Assembly (NCBI GenBank): GCA_014075215.1
Contig: CP046177.1
Span: 1,054,001 to 1,118,000, forward strand
DNA length: 64,000 nt
Source: Flavobacteriaceae bacterium
Lineage (GTDB): Bacteria > Bacteroidota > Bacteroidia > Flavobacteriales > Flavobacteriaceae
Reading direction: 5' to 3'
Position numbers and translations under genes: made by a program. Every line of letters begins with the position of its first letter. Within the stretch, counting starts at the first letter, position 1. A model generated the notes under the pieces. That model saw only the letters and a list, made by a program, of their open reading frames with translations, made no database searches and had not been told where the DNA came from. This document shows, piece by piece, positions 46,209 through 54,415 of the stretch.

Positions 46209-46344
46209 TGCCCAACGTTAATGTATATGGTTTGTTGCGTGTATAAATGTACTAAATTTTCGACAAAGCAATAACTTTATAAAAAATCACTTAACTTTGA
46301 TTAAGCGATTTATAGCAATAAACTATATACCGTGTTGGTAGCCG
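46209..46344 (-). repeat. attC-like site B
   Basis: TGCCCAACGTTAATGTATATGG at the left and CTATATACCGTGTTGGTAGCC at the right form the outer inverted repeat; inner pair AATCACTTAA...TTAAGCGATT. On the minus strand the R'-like core is GTTGGGC, a perfect GTTRRRY. It directly follows the 3' end of the RDD gene. IS3 copy B starts 7 bp beyond it. Confidence 0.65.
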
Positions 46345-46346
46345 TT

Positions 46347-46727
46347 TTATTTAATGTTTTCTGTCTTTATATTTAAAAAATAATCTTGAGGTAATTTATT
46401 CATAACTATCCAAAAAATCAAAGTAATTGGTAAAATCAAATAACTTAAAGTTTTAATTATAGATCTTTTAATGAGTTTTTTTTCACTAGCGTTAACTTTA
46501 ATTCTAAATAAAAATTTTCCCAATGTTATTCCTTTGTTTAATAAATCAGAAAGAATAAAATATATAAGATAGAACAATATTATCGGCGTAACTTTTACTT
46601 TCCAGATATTATTAAACATTTCAAAATCATAAGTATTGTATTCTAAATTAAAAAGAGAGTTTAGTAGAGAGAAAATGAAAACAACAATAAGATTGTCTAC
46701 AAAAAAAGCTAAAATTCGTTTCGTCAT
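46347..46727 (-). CDS. RDD-family membrane protein
   Basis: 126 aa from ATG 46727 (MTKRILAFFVDN; an ATG three codons upstream is also possible). Starts with the R-x-x-A-x-x-x-D pattern of RDD proteins, has three hydrophobic helices (about 8-23, 47-64, 98-115) and LLNKGITLGKFLFRIKV, the conserved loop. Function unknown; possibly transport. It is the last gene of a minus-strand cassette and ends 2 bp before attC-like site B. Confidence 0.82.
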   Translation of the reverse strand: MTKRILAFFVDNLIVVFIFSLLNSLFNLEYNTYDFEMFNNIWKVKVTPIILFYLIYFILSDLLNKGITLGKFLFRIKVNASEKKLIKRSIIKTLSYLILPITLIFWIVMNKLPQDYFLNIKTENIK

Positions 46728-46760
46728 TATATTCATTGTAATTGTTTTTAAATAATTCTA

Positions 46761-46798
46761 ATTTTAGACTATCTCAATTAATTGAGATAGTCTAAAAT
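46761..46798. terminator. Perfect 38-bp palindrome between two cassette genes
   Basis: ATTTTAGACTATCTCAATT followed directly by its complement, with no loop. It is flanked by A on one side and T on the other, so it may be a bidirectional terminator or attenuator between the secreted protein and the RDD gene. A dimeric regulator site is the alternative. Confidence 0.6.
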
Positions 46799-46807
46799 AG
46801 GAATAAA

Positions 46808-47305
46808 TTATGATTTAATAAGTTTTGTATTTACATAGAATTTATTATCCTTCTTTATAACTTTATAAGAACCAGATTTAATAGAAAAATCATTTTCAAA
46901 TATTTTTTCTTTACTAGATTCTTTAATTTTCAATTCCGTTATTTCATCTCCATATTTTGACATTAAATCCGAAATATCAATAAACCCGTCAAGTAAGCTA
47001 GCCTGTTGATTACTACTACTTTCAGTCCAACAACCTGGGTTTTGGCACATTACTCCTCTACAACCACAACAGACAGTAACCTCTGTTGATATTTCGACAA
47101 CAACTAGAACAAGTGTTACAGTAAACGTTCTACAACTTTTCACTAAATCACTTTCATTATTCTCATATGCAATCGATGTATCACAAAAACAATTTTCAAC
47201 AAAACCATTCTGTTCATAATTTCCTTCAGAGTTTTCAAATTCTGTATTAGCAAATGTAAATGAGCTAACTAACATTAATGTAAAAATAAAAAATACTTTT
47301 TTCAT
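46808..47305 (-). CDS. Secreted cysteine-rich small protein
   Basis: 165 aa. Signal peptide MKKVFFIFTLMLVSSFTFA. The mature part has eight cysteines in the first half, including CFC and CCGCRGVMC and CW, separated by a hydrophobic stretch TFTVTLVLVVVEISTEVTVC, then a charged tail (KIKESSKEKIFEN). No family recognised. It probably lies in the periplasm or outside with disulfides. Cassette gene preceding RDD. Confidence 0.65.
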   Translation of the reverse strand: MKKVFFIFTLMLVSSFTFANTEFENSEGNYEQNGFVENCFCDTSIAYENNESDLVKSCRTFTVTLVLVVVEISTEVTVCCGCRGVMCQNPGCWTESSSNQQASLLDGFIDISDLMSKYGDEITELKIKESSKEKIFENDFSIKSGSYKVIKKDNKFYVNTKLIKS

Positions 47306-47500
47306 CGTTTAGATATTTTAAGTATTAACCAATTTTAATATTGGCTTGGGAACTGTTCCCGATGATAACCTTTTATTTCCACATTTTGTTTACTACTCTC
47401 GGTTCAATTTCTCTTAAGCGAGTGACTTTTGTCATTTCAAGTTATGACTTTTCTTTTTTTGAACCGTTGATTTTTAACGTAATGTTTCTGTCAAATGGAT

Positions 47501-47632
47501 ACCAACGGTTAGTATAAGAATAGTAGGCGATTACGGAACTCGAATTTTTCAATTTATTACTAAATTTTATGCGGGCTACAATGTTTATGTTTATTCCTAT
47601 TTCGGCTATTATTTTTATACATTGTTACCCAC
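47501..47632 (-). repeat. attC-like site C
   Basis: Left ACCAACGGTTAGTATAAG and right TATACATTGTTACCCAC, with inner AATAGTAGGCG and CGGCTATTATT, make an imperfect inverted repeat of about 130 bp with AAC/GTT cores. The stop codon of the DUF3883 gene (47615-47617) lies inside it, so the gene's last residues VGNNV are encoded by the site. Its other half-site is shared with site E up to CCGTT. Confidence 0.7.
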
Positions 47633-48826
47633 AGGCTTTTTCATCGTTACTTTGTATGTCAATGGTACTTCACACAAATTTGATAATTCGCCATTTAGGA
47701 TTAATAATTTCCCGTTTTCATTTTCATCATCAAATTTATATAGTCTATAAAGATAATAATTTTCTCTTTCCACTAAACTTCTCTCTAATTCGTTTCTCGT
47801 AACGTAGAAAGTTGAATTTACTGCTCCTTTTGTGGTTTTAACTTCGATATAAAGTTTATCGCCATTTTCATTGAATGATAAAATATCAAAACCAGCCCCA
47901 TCGCCAAAGTTTTTTGCTGTGTGTTCAACTTTATCTGCCAAATCTGGTCGATTTGCTTTTTTGAGTTTTTCTTTTTCGTAATTCACAACCCAAATTTCTC
48001 CTAAATCACCAATTCGTTTATTCTCAATATTATTTTGGATGTGGTTTACTGCTCTTGGCGTGAAATCAACATCAGTTTCAGCAACTTGGATTGAAGATGT
48101 TAAGGATTGACTTAATTCAAATGTTGTTTGTGTTGTAGTCTTATTCTCGGTTTGCTCAATGTTCAAATGTTGAACGACTGCATAAACGAAATCTTGGGTT
48201 AGAATTTTAAGGTTTTTGTCATAATAGCAATCATCGTCAATTCTTTCTTTATGCAATTTTATTAACTCTTGGTCATTTTCGAGTTGATGCTTTATAAGCT
48301 CGCAAAGGTTTTGAAATTGAACTACATTTTGGTATCGTCCTTTTATTGGTGTGTAGTGATAATTTATAGTTTCCGAAAACCCCTTGAACATTCCAAATTT
48401 GTAAAAGAAGTATCTTTCTGGGTATTTTAAAGTTAAATAGACAACGACTGCTCTTTGTCCTTGATAGTCACTTTTACCTTGAAAATTGTTTTCGTTCAGT
48501 TCTTTAAAATTCGTTCTGAAAGTTTTAATTCTTTCGGTCAAATCTAAATCCTCATTGTAAAGATTTTTGAAAAGTGAACGAACTTCTTCGGGCGATTGTT
48601 GAGCATTTTCGCAAACCATTCGGTAAGGGAAAGTGTTGAAACTATCCAAAAGGTTTGCAGTTTTGCTCAAAGAAATTTCGAGCATATTTGCAAAATCAGT
48701 AGCATTTATATTCCAATTATTTTGAAATTGTTTGACCGCTTTCCATTTGTAAAGCTCGTGTCCATTTATTCGTTCGAAATCTTTTTTATATTCCTCAATG
48801 TAGGACTTTACTATTTGTTTGTTCAA
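47615..48826 (-). CDS. DUF3883 nuclease-like protein, copy 1
   Basis: 403 aa. The C-terminal domain (about 270-390) has GDLGEIWVVNYEKEKLKKA, NFGDGAGFDILSF and KLYIEVKTTKGA, that is the Glu, Asp and E-x-K of a PD-(D/E)xK fold within DUF3883, which often occurs in restriction or defence proteins. The N-terminal about 200 aa, with many aromatic residues, may sense or bind a target (YKWKAVKQFQNNWNINATDF, YPERYFFYKFGMFKGF). It is one gene per cassette, identical at protein level to 51194-52405. Confidence 0.8.
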   Translation of the reverse strand: MNKQIVKSYIEEYKKDFERINGHELYKWKAVKQFQNNWNINATDFANMLEISLSKTANLLDSFNTFPYRMVCENAQQSPEEVRSLFKNLYNEDLDLTERIKTFRTNFKELNENNFQGKSDYQGQRAVVVYLTLKYPERYFFYKFGMFKGFSETINYHYTPIKGRYQNVVQFQNLCELIKHQLENDQELIKLHKERIDDDCYYDKNLKILTQDFVYAVVQHLNIEQTENKTTTQTTFELSQSLTSSIQVAETDVDFTPRAVNHIQNNIENKRIGDLGEIWVVNYEKEKLKKANRPDLADKVEHTAKNFGDGAGFDILSFNENGDKLYIEVKTTKGAVNSTFYVTRNELERSLVERENYYLYRLYKFDDENENGKLLILNGELSNLCEVPLTYKVTMKKPVGNNV

Positions 48827-48849
48827 ATCTCGATGTTGGTTTTAGCTTG

Positions 48850-48986
48850 TGGGTAACGGTCTTGTATATGAAAAGTAGCGAATTTTAGTCACTAACTTTT
48901 CGGATTATTACAGAACTTTAATTTTTTTCATTATACTTTCGATTAAGCGATTAAACCGCTATTTTTTATAGCCGATGTTAGCAAAA
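48850..48986 (-). repeat. attC-like site D
   Basis: GGGTAACGGTCTTGTATATG and ATAGCCGATGTTAGC form the outer arms; GAAAAGTAGCG and CCGCTATTTTTT the inner ones. It follows the DUF2442 gene (5 bp). The outer end toward the next cassette, TTACCCACAAGC on the minus strand, is identical to that of site F because both precede a DUF3883 cassette. Confidence 0.7.
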
Positions 48987-48991
48987 GTTAT

Positions 48992-49228
48992 CTAATCAAG
49001 TAATCTTTCTACTGAAATATCTTCATCAAGTTCCTCCCAATGAATACCTTCACCATTTCCTATAAATCGCCACTTTTTTAATTGTTCAATAGTAGCATTA
49101 CGAAGTTTTGGAAACCACTCCAAAGGAACTGATAGTTCTCTCCCATCTTCTAAAAAAACATTCATCTTGTTTTTTGAAAAAACAAGATCAGTAGCTAATT
49201 TTGATTTATTTATTGTTAAAATACTCAT
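48992..49228 (-). CDS. DUF2442 protein
   Basis: 78 aa. MNVFLEDGRELSVPLEWFPKL and GEGIHWEELDEDISVERLL are the DUF2442 pattern, a small fold often paired with DUF4160 as here. The start overlaps the DUF4160 gene by 23 bp, so translation is coupled. The pair behaves like a toxin-antitoxin or regulator module, but no activity is proven. Confidence 0.85.
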   Translation of the reverse strand: MSILTINKSKLATDLVFSKNKMNVFLEDGRELSVPLEWFPKLRNATIEQLKKWRFIGNGEGIHWEELDEDISVERLLD

Positions 49229-49445
49229 TCCATTTTTTTATTAAAAGTTTTTTATTCTCAGTTACTAACTTACGAATTTCTGATATTTCAGAGGCTTTAA
49301 ATCTTCTCGAATATACAAGCTTCAAAATAGGTTCGAGATTAAATTTAGAAGTTTTATTGTCTTTCTCTACATGAATATGAATTGGTAAATGTTCATTTGT
49401 GTAAAAGAAAAATCTGTATCCTTTAATTCGTAGAATAGTTGGCAT
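49206..49445 (-). CDS. DUF4160 protein
   Basis: 79 aa. MPTILRIKGYRFFFYTNEHL and PIHIHVEKDNKTSKF are the signature (P-I-H-x-H-V-x-K). Always found with DUF2442; here its 3' end overlaps that gene. Part of a three-gene cassette with the lipoprotein. Confidence 0.85.
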   Translation of the reverse strand: MPTILRIKGYRFFFYTNEHLPIHIHVEKDNKTSKFNLEPILKLVYSRRFKASEISEIRKLVTENKKLLIKKWNEYFNNK

Positions 49446-49459
49446 AATACAAAAGTAAG

Positions 49460-49840
49460 CTAATTTTTAGAACCACTCCAAATTCCACTTATATTTTCAC
49501 TTGTGTTTTGCCAAGTTCCATTTGTAGTATTCTCATTCATCGTACCTACAAATGTAGCTCCACTAGTTACGGTTCCTAACGTTACATTTAGATTTCCGTT
49601 TTCTTGAACATTTCCATTAACATCATAGACATCGTTAGAGTCAGTCGAAGTAGCAGTTCCAGTAATAATTCCTTCTTCATTTACATTCATACTCCAATTC
49701 CCATTATCCTCGCTTCCAGTATAAGTGCCATTCCAGTTTCCTTGAAATTCGGATATTTGAGTTTCGTTATCATTGTTATTTGAACAAGATGTTGATATGA
49801 ATCCAATCACTAAAGTTAAGATTAAAGTTATTTTTCTCAT
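49460..49840 (-). CDS. Small lipoprotein
   Basis: 126 aa. Lipoprotein signal MRKITLILTLVIGFISTSC, lipobox TSC at 17-19. The mature part is Asn/Thr/Gly-rich with beta repeats (GNWNGTYTGSEDNGNW, GTMNENTTNGTWQNTS, ISGIWSG), like lipocalin-type or calycin-like small lipoproteins of Bacteroidota. First gene of the cassette that also holds DUF4160/DUF2442; it begins about 20 bp after site E. Confidence 0.72.
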   Translation of the reverse strand: MRKITLILTLVIGFISTSCSNNNDNETQISEFQGNWNGTYTGSEDNGNWSMNVNEEGIITGTATSTDSNDVYDVNGNVQENGNLNVTLGTVTSGATFVGTMNENTTNGTWQNTSENISGIWSGSKN

Positions 49841-49858
49841 AAGGTTTGTTTTTAATTT

Positions 49859-51212
49859 TTGCTAACGGTTAGTATAAGAATAGTAGCCGATTACGGAACT
49901 CGAATTTTTCAATTTATTACTAAATTTTATGCGGGCTACTTTAGTACATGACAAAAAATATAATTAATTGATTATCAGTAAATTAAATGTTAAATAATTA
50001 AAATAAAGCATTGATTTTCAGTATATTAGAAGAATAACATCACTCATTTTTCTAATGAAAAAAACCAATGCTTCCACTAAAAGTAGTGAATTAAATTCAG
50101 TTTTAAGTTCTCATTTCCAAGGTAAGATCAATTTGGCAAGAATCAAACTCATATCACATTTCATTATCGCCCTCTGTAAGGTACAGACAGTTACCTTTGA
50201 AAAGGTAGCCAACGCTTTTGAGACCTCAGTAGATTCGAAGTCATCACTCAGACGTATTCAAAGATTTATTGCTGATTATTCGTTGGATGGAGATTTGATC
50301 GCTCGTCTTATATTTAGTCTCCTTCCTAAGCAAGAGGGATTGATCTTGAGTATTGATAGGACCAATTGGAAGTTTGGTCAGACCAACATCAACATTTTTA
50401 AGTTGGGAGTTGTCTATAAAGGTGTTGCCTTCCCATTGTTATTTACTATGTTAGATAAGCCAGGGAACTCTAACAGTCAGGAGCGTATTGATCTTGTGAA
50501 TCGTTTCATAAGACTTTTTGGCAAAGATGTTATTAAATCCATTGTAGCCGATAGAGAGTTTGTAGGTAATCATTGGTTGGATTTCTTGAATACAAATGGA
50601 ATCAAATATTATATCCGCATTCGAAACAACTTTAAGGTAGAGCTTCCTGATAAGAACAAAACCATCAAAGTATTTCACTTGTTTAATCCACATAAGATCA
50701 ATGAGTTTGTGTATTATCCTAAAATTGTACGTGTTAATGGTCAGCTTTGTTTCCTTTCCGGATGCAAGTTGTACCCAAAAAATGGAAAGCCTGATTTCTT
50801 AATCATTGTATCGTTCAACGCTCCTGATAAGGCCTTTGAACAATACAAAGAACGATGGCAGATAGAGATGTGTTTTAAAGCAATGAAAGCCAGTGGCTTT
50901 GATATTGAAAACACACACCTGCAAGATATTAAGCGTATTGAAAAATTAGTACTGCTTGTAATGATGGCTTTCGTATGGTGTTACAAAGTTGGTATATATT
51001 TACATCAGATTAAGCCTATCAAAATAAAAAAGCATGGAAGAATGGCTAAAAGCATATTCAAATATGGATTAGATTATATCGCTTCTGTGCTATTAAACCC
51101 TGTAAATCAAAACAATATGAACTTGACTAAATTTTTGTCATGTACTTATGCGGGCTACAATGTTTATGTTTATTCCTATTTCGGCTATTATTTTTATACA
51201 TTGTTACCCACA
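49859..51212 (-). repeat. attC-like site E, split by an IS4 element
   Basis: Left part 49859-49939 (GCTAACGGTTAGTATAAG ...) and right part 51147-51212 (... TATACATTGTTACCCAC). Joining them with one copy of TATGCGGGCTAC gives a sequence almost identical to site C. The stop of DUF3883 copy 2 lies in the right part. Confidence 0.7.
49940..51146 (+). mobile_element. IS4-family element inside an attC-like site
   Basis: 1207 bp with terminal repeats AGTACATGACAAAAA and its complement TTTTTGTCATGTACT, and a perfect 12-bp target duplication TATGCGGGCTAC (49928-49939 and 51147-51158). Duplications of 10-13 bp are typical of IS4. The empty site is preserved as attC-like site C. Confidence 0.88.
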
Positions 51213-51329
51213 GGCTTTTTCATCGTTACTTTGTATGTCAATGGTACTTCACACAAATTTGATAATTCGCCATTTAGGATTAATAATTTCCCGTTTTCAT
51301 TTTCATCATCAAATTTATATAGTCTATAA
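50055..51329 (+). CDS. IS4-family transposase reading through the IS end
   Basis: The transposase proper is about 364 aa: LSIDRTNWKFGQTNIN (first Asp), VADREFVGNHWLDFL (second Asp), YKERWQIEMCFKAMKASGFDIE (Y-x-x-R-W-x-I-E, the IS4 motif with Glu). It reaches the IS terminus (NLTKFLSCT, 51146) without a stop. In this insertion the frame continues through the attC-like DNA and antisense to the DUF3883 gene to 51329, adding about 60 foreign residues. The stop is evidently taken from flanking DNA. Confidence 0.9.
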   Translation: MKKTNASTKSSELNSVLSSHFQGKINLARIKLISHFIIALCKVQTVTFEKVANAFETSVDSKSSLRRIQRFIADYSLDGDLIARLIFSLLPKQEGLILSIDRTNWKFGQTNINIFKLGVVYKGVAFPLLFTMLDKPGNSNSQERIDLVNRFIRLFGKDVIKSIVADREFVGNHWLDFLNTNGIKYYIRIRNNFKVELPDKNKTIKVFHLFNPHKINEFVYYPKIVRVNGQLCFLSGCKLYPKNGKPDFLIIVSFNAPDKAFEQYKERWQIEMCFKAMKASGFDIENTHLQDIKRIEKLVLLVMMAFVWCYKVGIYLHQIKPIKIKKHGRMAKSIFKYGLDYIASVLLNPVNQNNMNLTKFLSCTYAGYNVYVYSYFGYYFYTLLPTGFFIVTLYVNGTSHKFDNSPFRINNFPFSFSSSNLYSL

Positions 51330-52405
51330 AGATAATAATTTTCTCTTTCCACTAAACTTCTCTCTAATTCGTTTCTCGTAACGTAGAAAGTTGAATTTAC
51401 TGCTCCTTTTGTGGTTTTAACTTCGATATAAAGTTTATCGCCATTTTCATTGAATGATAAAATATCAAAACCAGCCCCATCGCCAAAGTTTTTTGCTGTG
51501 TGTTCAACTTTATCTGCCAAATCTGGTCGATTTGCTTTTTTGAGTTTTTCTTTTTCGTAATTCACAACCCAAATTTCTCCTAAATCACCAATTCGTTTAT
51601 TCTCAATATTATTTTGGATGTGGTTTACTGCTCTTGGCGTGAAATCAACATCAGTTTCAGCAACTTGGATTGAAGATGTTAAGGATTGACTTAATTCAAA
51701 TGTTGTTTGTGTTGTAGTCTTATTCTCGGTTTGCTCAATGTTCAAATGTTGAACGACTGCATAAACGAAATCTTGGGTTAGAATTTTAAGGTTTTTGTCA
51801 TAATAGCAATCATCGTCAATTCTTTCTTTATGCAATTTTATTAACTCTTGGTCATTTTCGAGTTGATGCTTTATAAGCTCGCAAAGGTTTTGAAATTGAA
51901 CTACATTTTGGTATCGTCCTTTTATTGGTGTGTAGTGATAATTTATAGTTTCCGAAAACCCCTTGAACATTCCAAATTTGTAAAAGAAGTATCTTTCTGG
52001 GTATTTTAAAGTTAAATAGACAACGACTGCTCTTTGTCCTTGATAGTCACTTTTACCTTGAAAATTGTTTTCGTTCAGTTCTTTAAAATTCGTTCTGAAA
52101 GTTTTAATTCTTTCGGTCAAATCTAAATCCTCATTGTAAAGATTTTTGAAAAGTGAACGAACTTCTTCGGGCGATTGTTGAGCATTTTCGCAAACCATTC
52201 GGTAAGGGAAAGTGTTGAAACTATCCAAAAGGTTTGCAGTTTTGCTCAAAGAAATTTCGAGCATATTTGCAAAATCAGTAGCATTTATATTCCAATTATT
52301 TTGAAATTGTTTGACCGCTTTCCATTTGTAAAGCTCGTGTCCATTTATTCGTTCGAAATCTTTTTTATATTCCTCAATGTAGGACTTTACTATTTGTTTG
52401 TTCAA
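51194..52405 (-). CDS. DUF3883 nuclease-like protein, copy 2
   Basis: 403 aa, same as copy 1 (47615-48826) throughout as far as I can compare. The identical block extends over the whole cassette and stops at GGTAACGG at the 5' side. The gene's stop lies in the right half of site E. Two fresh copies suggest recent cassette duplication or re-insertion. Confidence 0.8.
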   Translation of the reverse strand: MNKQIVKSYIEEYKKDFERINGHELYKWKAVKQFQNNWNINATDFANMLEISLSKTANLLDSFNTFPYRMVCENAQQSPEEVRSLFKNLYNEDLDLTERIKTFRTNFKELNENNFQGKSDYQGQRAVVVYLTLKYPERYFFYKFGMFKGFSETINYHYTPIKGRYQNVVQFQNLCELIKHQLENDQELIKLHKERIDDDCYYDKNLKILTQDFVYAVVQHLNIEQTENKTTTQTTFELSQSLTSSIQVAETDVDFTPRAVNHIQNNIENKRIGDLGEIWVVNYEKEKLKKANRPDLADKVEHTAKNFGDGAGFDILSFNENGDKLYIEVKTTKGAVNSTFYVTRNELERSLVERENYYLYRLYKFDDENENGKLLILNGELSNLCEVPLTYKVTMKKPVGNNV

Positions 52406-52429
52406 ATCTCGATGTTGGTTTTAGCTTGT

Positions 52430-52564
52430 GGGTAACGGTTTGAATATACGTAGTAGCGGATTTCAAGATACTAATCTTTAAATTAAGCACTTAAATTTGT
52501 CCAAAGAAATAAACTTTGGATTTAGCACCAATACCGCTATTACGTATATTTTTTGTTATGTGCT
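52430..52564 (-). repeat. attC-like site F
   Basis: Arms GGTAACGGTTTGAATATACG and CGTATATTTTTTGTTATG with inner TAGCGG/CCGCTA; the middle contains CCAAAG...CTTTGG. It lies 2 bp behind the 3' end of the DUF4177 gene at 52567 and in front of the second DUF3883 cassette. Confidence 0.68.
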
Positions 52565-52566
52565 TT

Positions 52567-52818
52567 TTATTTTTCTTTTCTAAACACAAGCATTTTAAAA
52601 GTTATAACCTCTGCTTTTCCTCCAAGCAATCCAGACAAACATCCAGGTTGTTGAGAAGAGGAAACTGTGTCAATATTTGACAACTCCCAACCTCCTTCAG
52701 CTGCACTATTTATTATTCTTTCATAAGTTGCTACAGCTTGACCGTGTAAATCTTTTCCTTTTTTTCCTGTGTCGATAACAGAAGGTACTGGAACACATTT
52801 GTACTCGTAATTTTTCAT
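52567..52818 (-). CDS. DUF4177 protein
   Basis: 83 aa. MKNYEYKCVPVPSVIDTGKK, YERIINSAAEGGWELSNID and ITFKMLVFRKEK match DUF4177 (Y-E-Y-K ... G-W-E-L). An inserted Cys-containing loop (SSQQPGCLSGLLGG) is specific to this version. Last gene of its cassette. Function unknown. Confidence 0.82.
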   Translation of the reverse strand: MKNYEYKCVPVPSVIDTGKKGKDLHGQAVATYERIINSAAEGGWELSNIDTVSSSQQPGCLSGLLGGKAEVITFKMLVFRKEK

Positions 52819-52847
52819 ATTTATATAGTTTAAGTTAAAAATTTAAT

Positions 52848-53057
52848 TTATGGGTTATCAATTCCACCATTTGGCGGTTTGCATCTTTGTAATCTTTTTA
52901 TTCCGTTTAAAACTCCCTTGCTAATTCCATATTTATCAATGGAAATTATCATATATTCAGAACAAGTTGGCTCAAAACGGCACGAATTCCTGATTCTATT
53001 TGGGGCTGTTTTTTGATAAAATCTAATTATCTGTGTTAATGCTTTTTTCATAATCAC
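52848..53057 (-). CDS. yidD: YidD, membrane protein insertion efficiency factor
   Basis: 69 aa. RFYQKTAPNRIRNSCRFEPT, CSEYMIISIDKYGISKGVLN and GIKRLQRCKPPNGGIDNP: the YidD signature with conserved Cys and the C-x-P motif. YidD helps YidC insert inner-membrane proteins. A cassette-borne copy, away from rpmH/rnpA where the chromosomal copy normally lies, is unusual. The cassette is cut upstream by IS3 copy C at 53107. Confidence 0.9.
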   Translation of the reverse strand: MIMKKALTQIIRFYQKTAPNRIRNSCRFEPTCSEYMIISIDKYGISKGVLNGIKRLQRCKPPNGGIDNP

Positions 53058-53146
53058 TATATTAGACTATACCTCTTTCATCTCATTCATTGCGGTTTGT
53101 TTTTAATGTCTCGTCCTAAAATAGGGCTACAGTTAATTATTAAAAT

Positions 53147-54004
53147 TTATGCTACATTTTTGTGCACGTAATTAGGTGTTTTATAATCTAAAGATAAATG
53201 TAATCTTTTATTATTATATAATTTGATTGCATTTTTTGTTGCTTTTTTGGCGTGATTGATATTTGTAAATGTTTGGTCGAGGAAGAATTCATCTTTTAAA
53301 ATTCCGTTAACTCTTTCGGCCATTGCGTTTTCGTAGCAATGATTTTCTTGGGTCATACTGATTTGTATCTTTTTTCTTTTCAAAATTTGAGTATAAACAT
53401 TGCTACAATATTGTATTCCTCTATCAGAATGATGTATGATTTCTTCGGTATTTTTAGTTTGATAAATAGCTTTATTTAAAGCTCTAACACAGCCTTTAAG
53501 TTCTAAACTATCACTAATATCATAGCCTACTATTTTTCTTGAATACATATCAGTAATAAGTGCTAAATAACAAAATCCATTTATAGTTCTTATATAGGTA
53601 ATATCCGAAGCCCAAACTTGGTTAGGTCTATTAATGATCAGGTCTTTTATGATATTTTTATATTTATAAAAACGATGGTAAGAGTTGGTTGTTTTAGAAG
53701 AATATTTTTTCCTTCTAATTAACAAATTATTTTCTTTTAAGATTCTAAATAACTGGTCTCTACCTATATTTATATTCTGTTTCCTAAAATCATTATGTAA
53801 GGATTTCATTAGCTTTCTAGTACCTTCTCTGGGTAATGTTTTCCTGCTTTTTTTAACAAGCATTATTACATTTTGTTCTATTTGTTTTTTAAGAACAAAC
53901 CTTTTTTGATATTTGTAATAAGCATCTCTTTTTAACTCGAAAGCATTACAAATAGTAGCGATGGCGTACCTTCTTTTTTTTCTATTAATCGGTGCTATTT
54001 TCAT
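53147..54004 (-). CDS. IS3 transposase OrfB, copy C
   Basis: 285 aa, as in copy B: integrase core with WASDITY, HHSDRGIQY and ENAMAERVNG. Expressed as OrfAB by -1 frameshift at the A9 run near 54034. Confidence 0.9.
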   Translation of the reverse strand: MKIAPINRKKRRYAIATICNAFELKRDAYYKYQKRFVLKKQIEQNVIMLVKKSRKTLPREGTRKLMKSLHNDFRKQNINIGRDQLFRILKENNLLIRRKKYSSKTTNSYHRFYKYKNIIKDLIINRPNQVWASDITYIRTINGFCYLALITDMYSRKIVGYDISDSLELKGCVRALNKAIYQTKNTEEIIHHSDRGIQYCSNVYTQILKRKKIQISMTQENHCYENAMAERVNGILKDEFFLDQTFTNINHAKKATKNAIKLYNNKRLHLSLDYKTPNYVHKNVA

Positions 54005-54399
54005 TAAGGCTTTATGTTTAAGTTTTTTTTTAATTCTTCAACATTTTTATAGCCAAGATTTTCAGCAGCTACTTCAAGATAACTATCATTCACAAGTTTA
54101 TCTAGATCCTTTTTAATAAGAAGATCTTTGAGTTGTTTTAGCTCTTTTTGAAGGGCTTTAATACGGGATAATTCGTCGTCTGTTTGCACGGTTACACGGG
54201 TGTTCATTAAATCTTTACGGTCATATTTTTTAATCCATACGTTTATCGTACTAGATTGTATGCCGTAAGTTAAGGCAATTTGTCTTTTGGAATGGTTTCC
54301 TTTGGTAAGTTCTGCTAATACTTTGAGTTTAAAACTCTCACTATAACGTCTTACATATCCATCATTTTTATACATATACTTGTTGTTTTTTGTATACAT
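54004..54399 (-). CDS. IS3 transposase OrfA, copy C
   Basis: 131 aa HTH protein, same as copy B, ending NLNIKP after the A9 run. Confidence 0.88.
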   Translation of the reverse strand: MYTKNNKYMYKNDGYVRRYSESFKLKVLAELTKGNHSKRQIALTYGIQSSTINVWIKKYDRKDLMNTRVTVQTDDELSRIKALQKELKQLKDLLIKKDLDKLVNDSYLEVAAENLGYKNVEELKKNLNIKP

Positions 54400-54415
54400 A
54401 TTTCAGGACGGGTCA

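Larger units (their letters stand above)
53107..54415 (-). mobile_element. IS3-family element, copy C
   Basis: 1309 bp, same orientation and apparently same sequence as copy B (nine-A run between OrfA and OrfB). Flanks TAA and TTT do not match. The 54416 side begins inside an open frame, so it has replaced or interrupted the start of that gene. Confidence 0.9.

Noticed and set aside
44894..54415. IS3 copies B and C as a composite transposon carrying the cassette array
   Set aside because: They are in the same orientation, but neither the outer nor the inner flanks match, and the array continues on both sides of copy C as attC-like cassettes.
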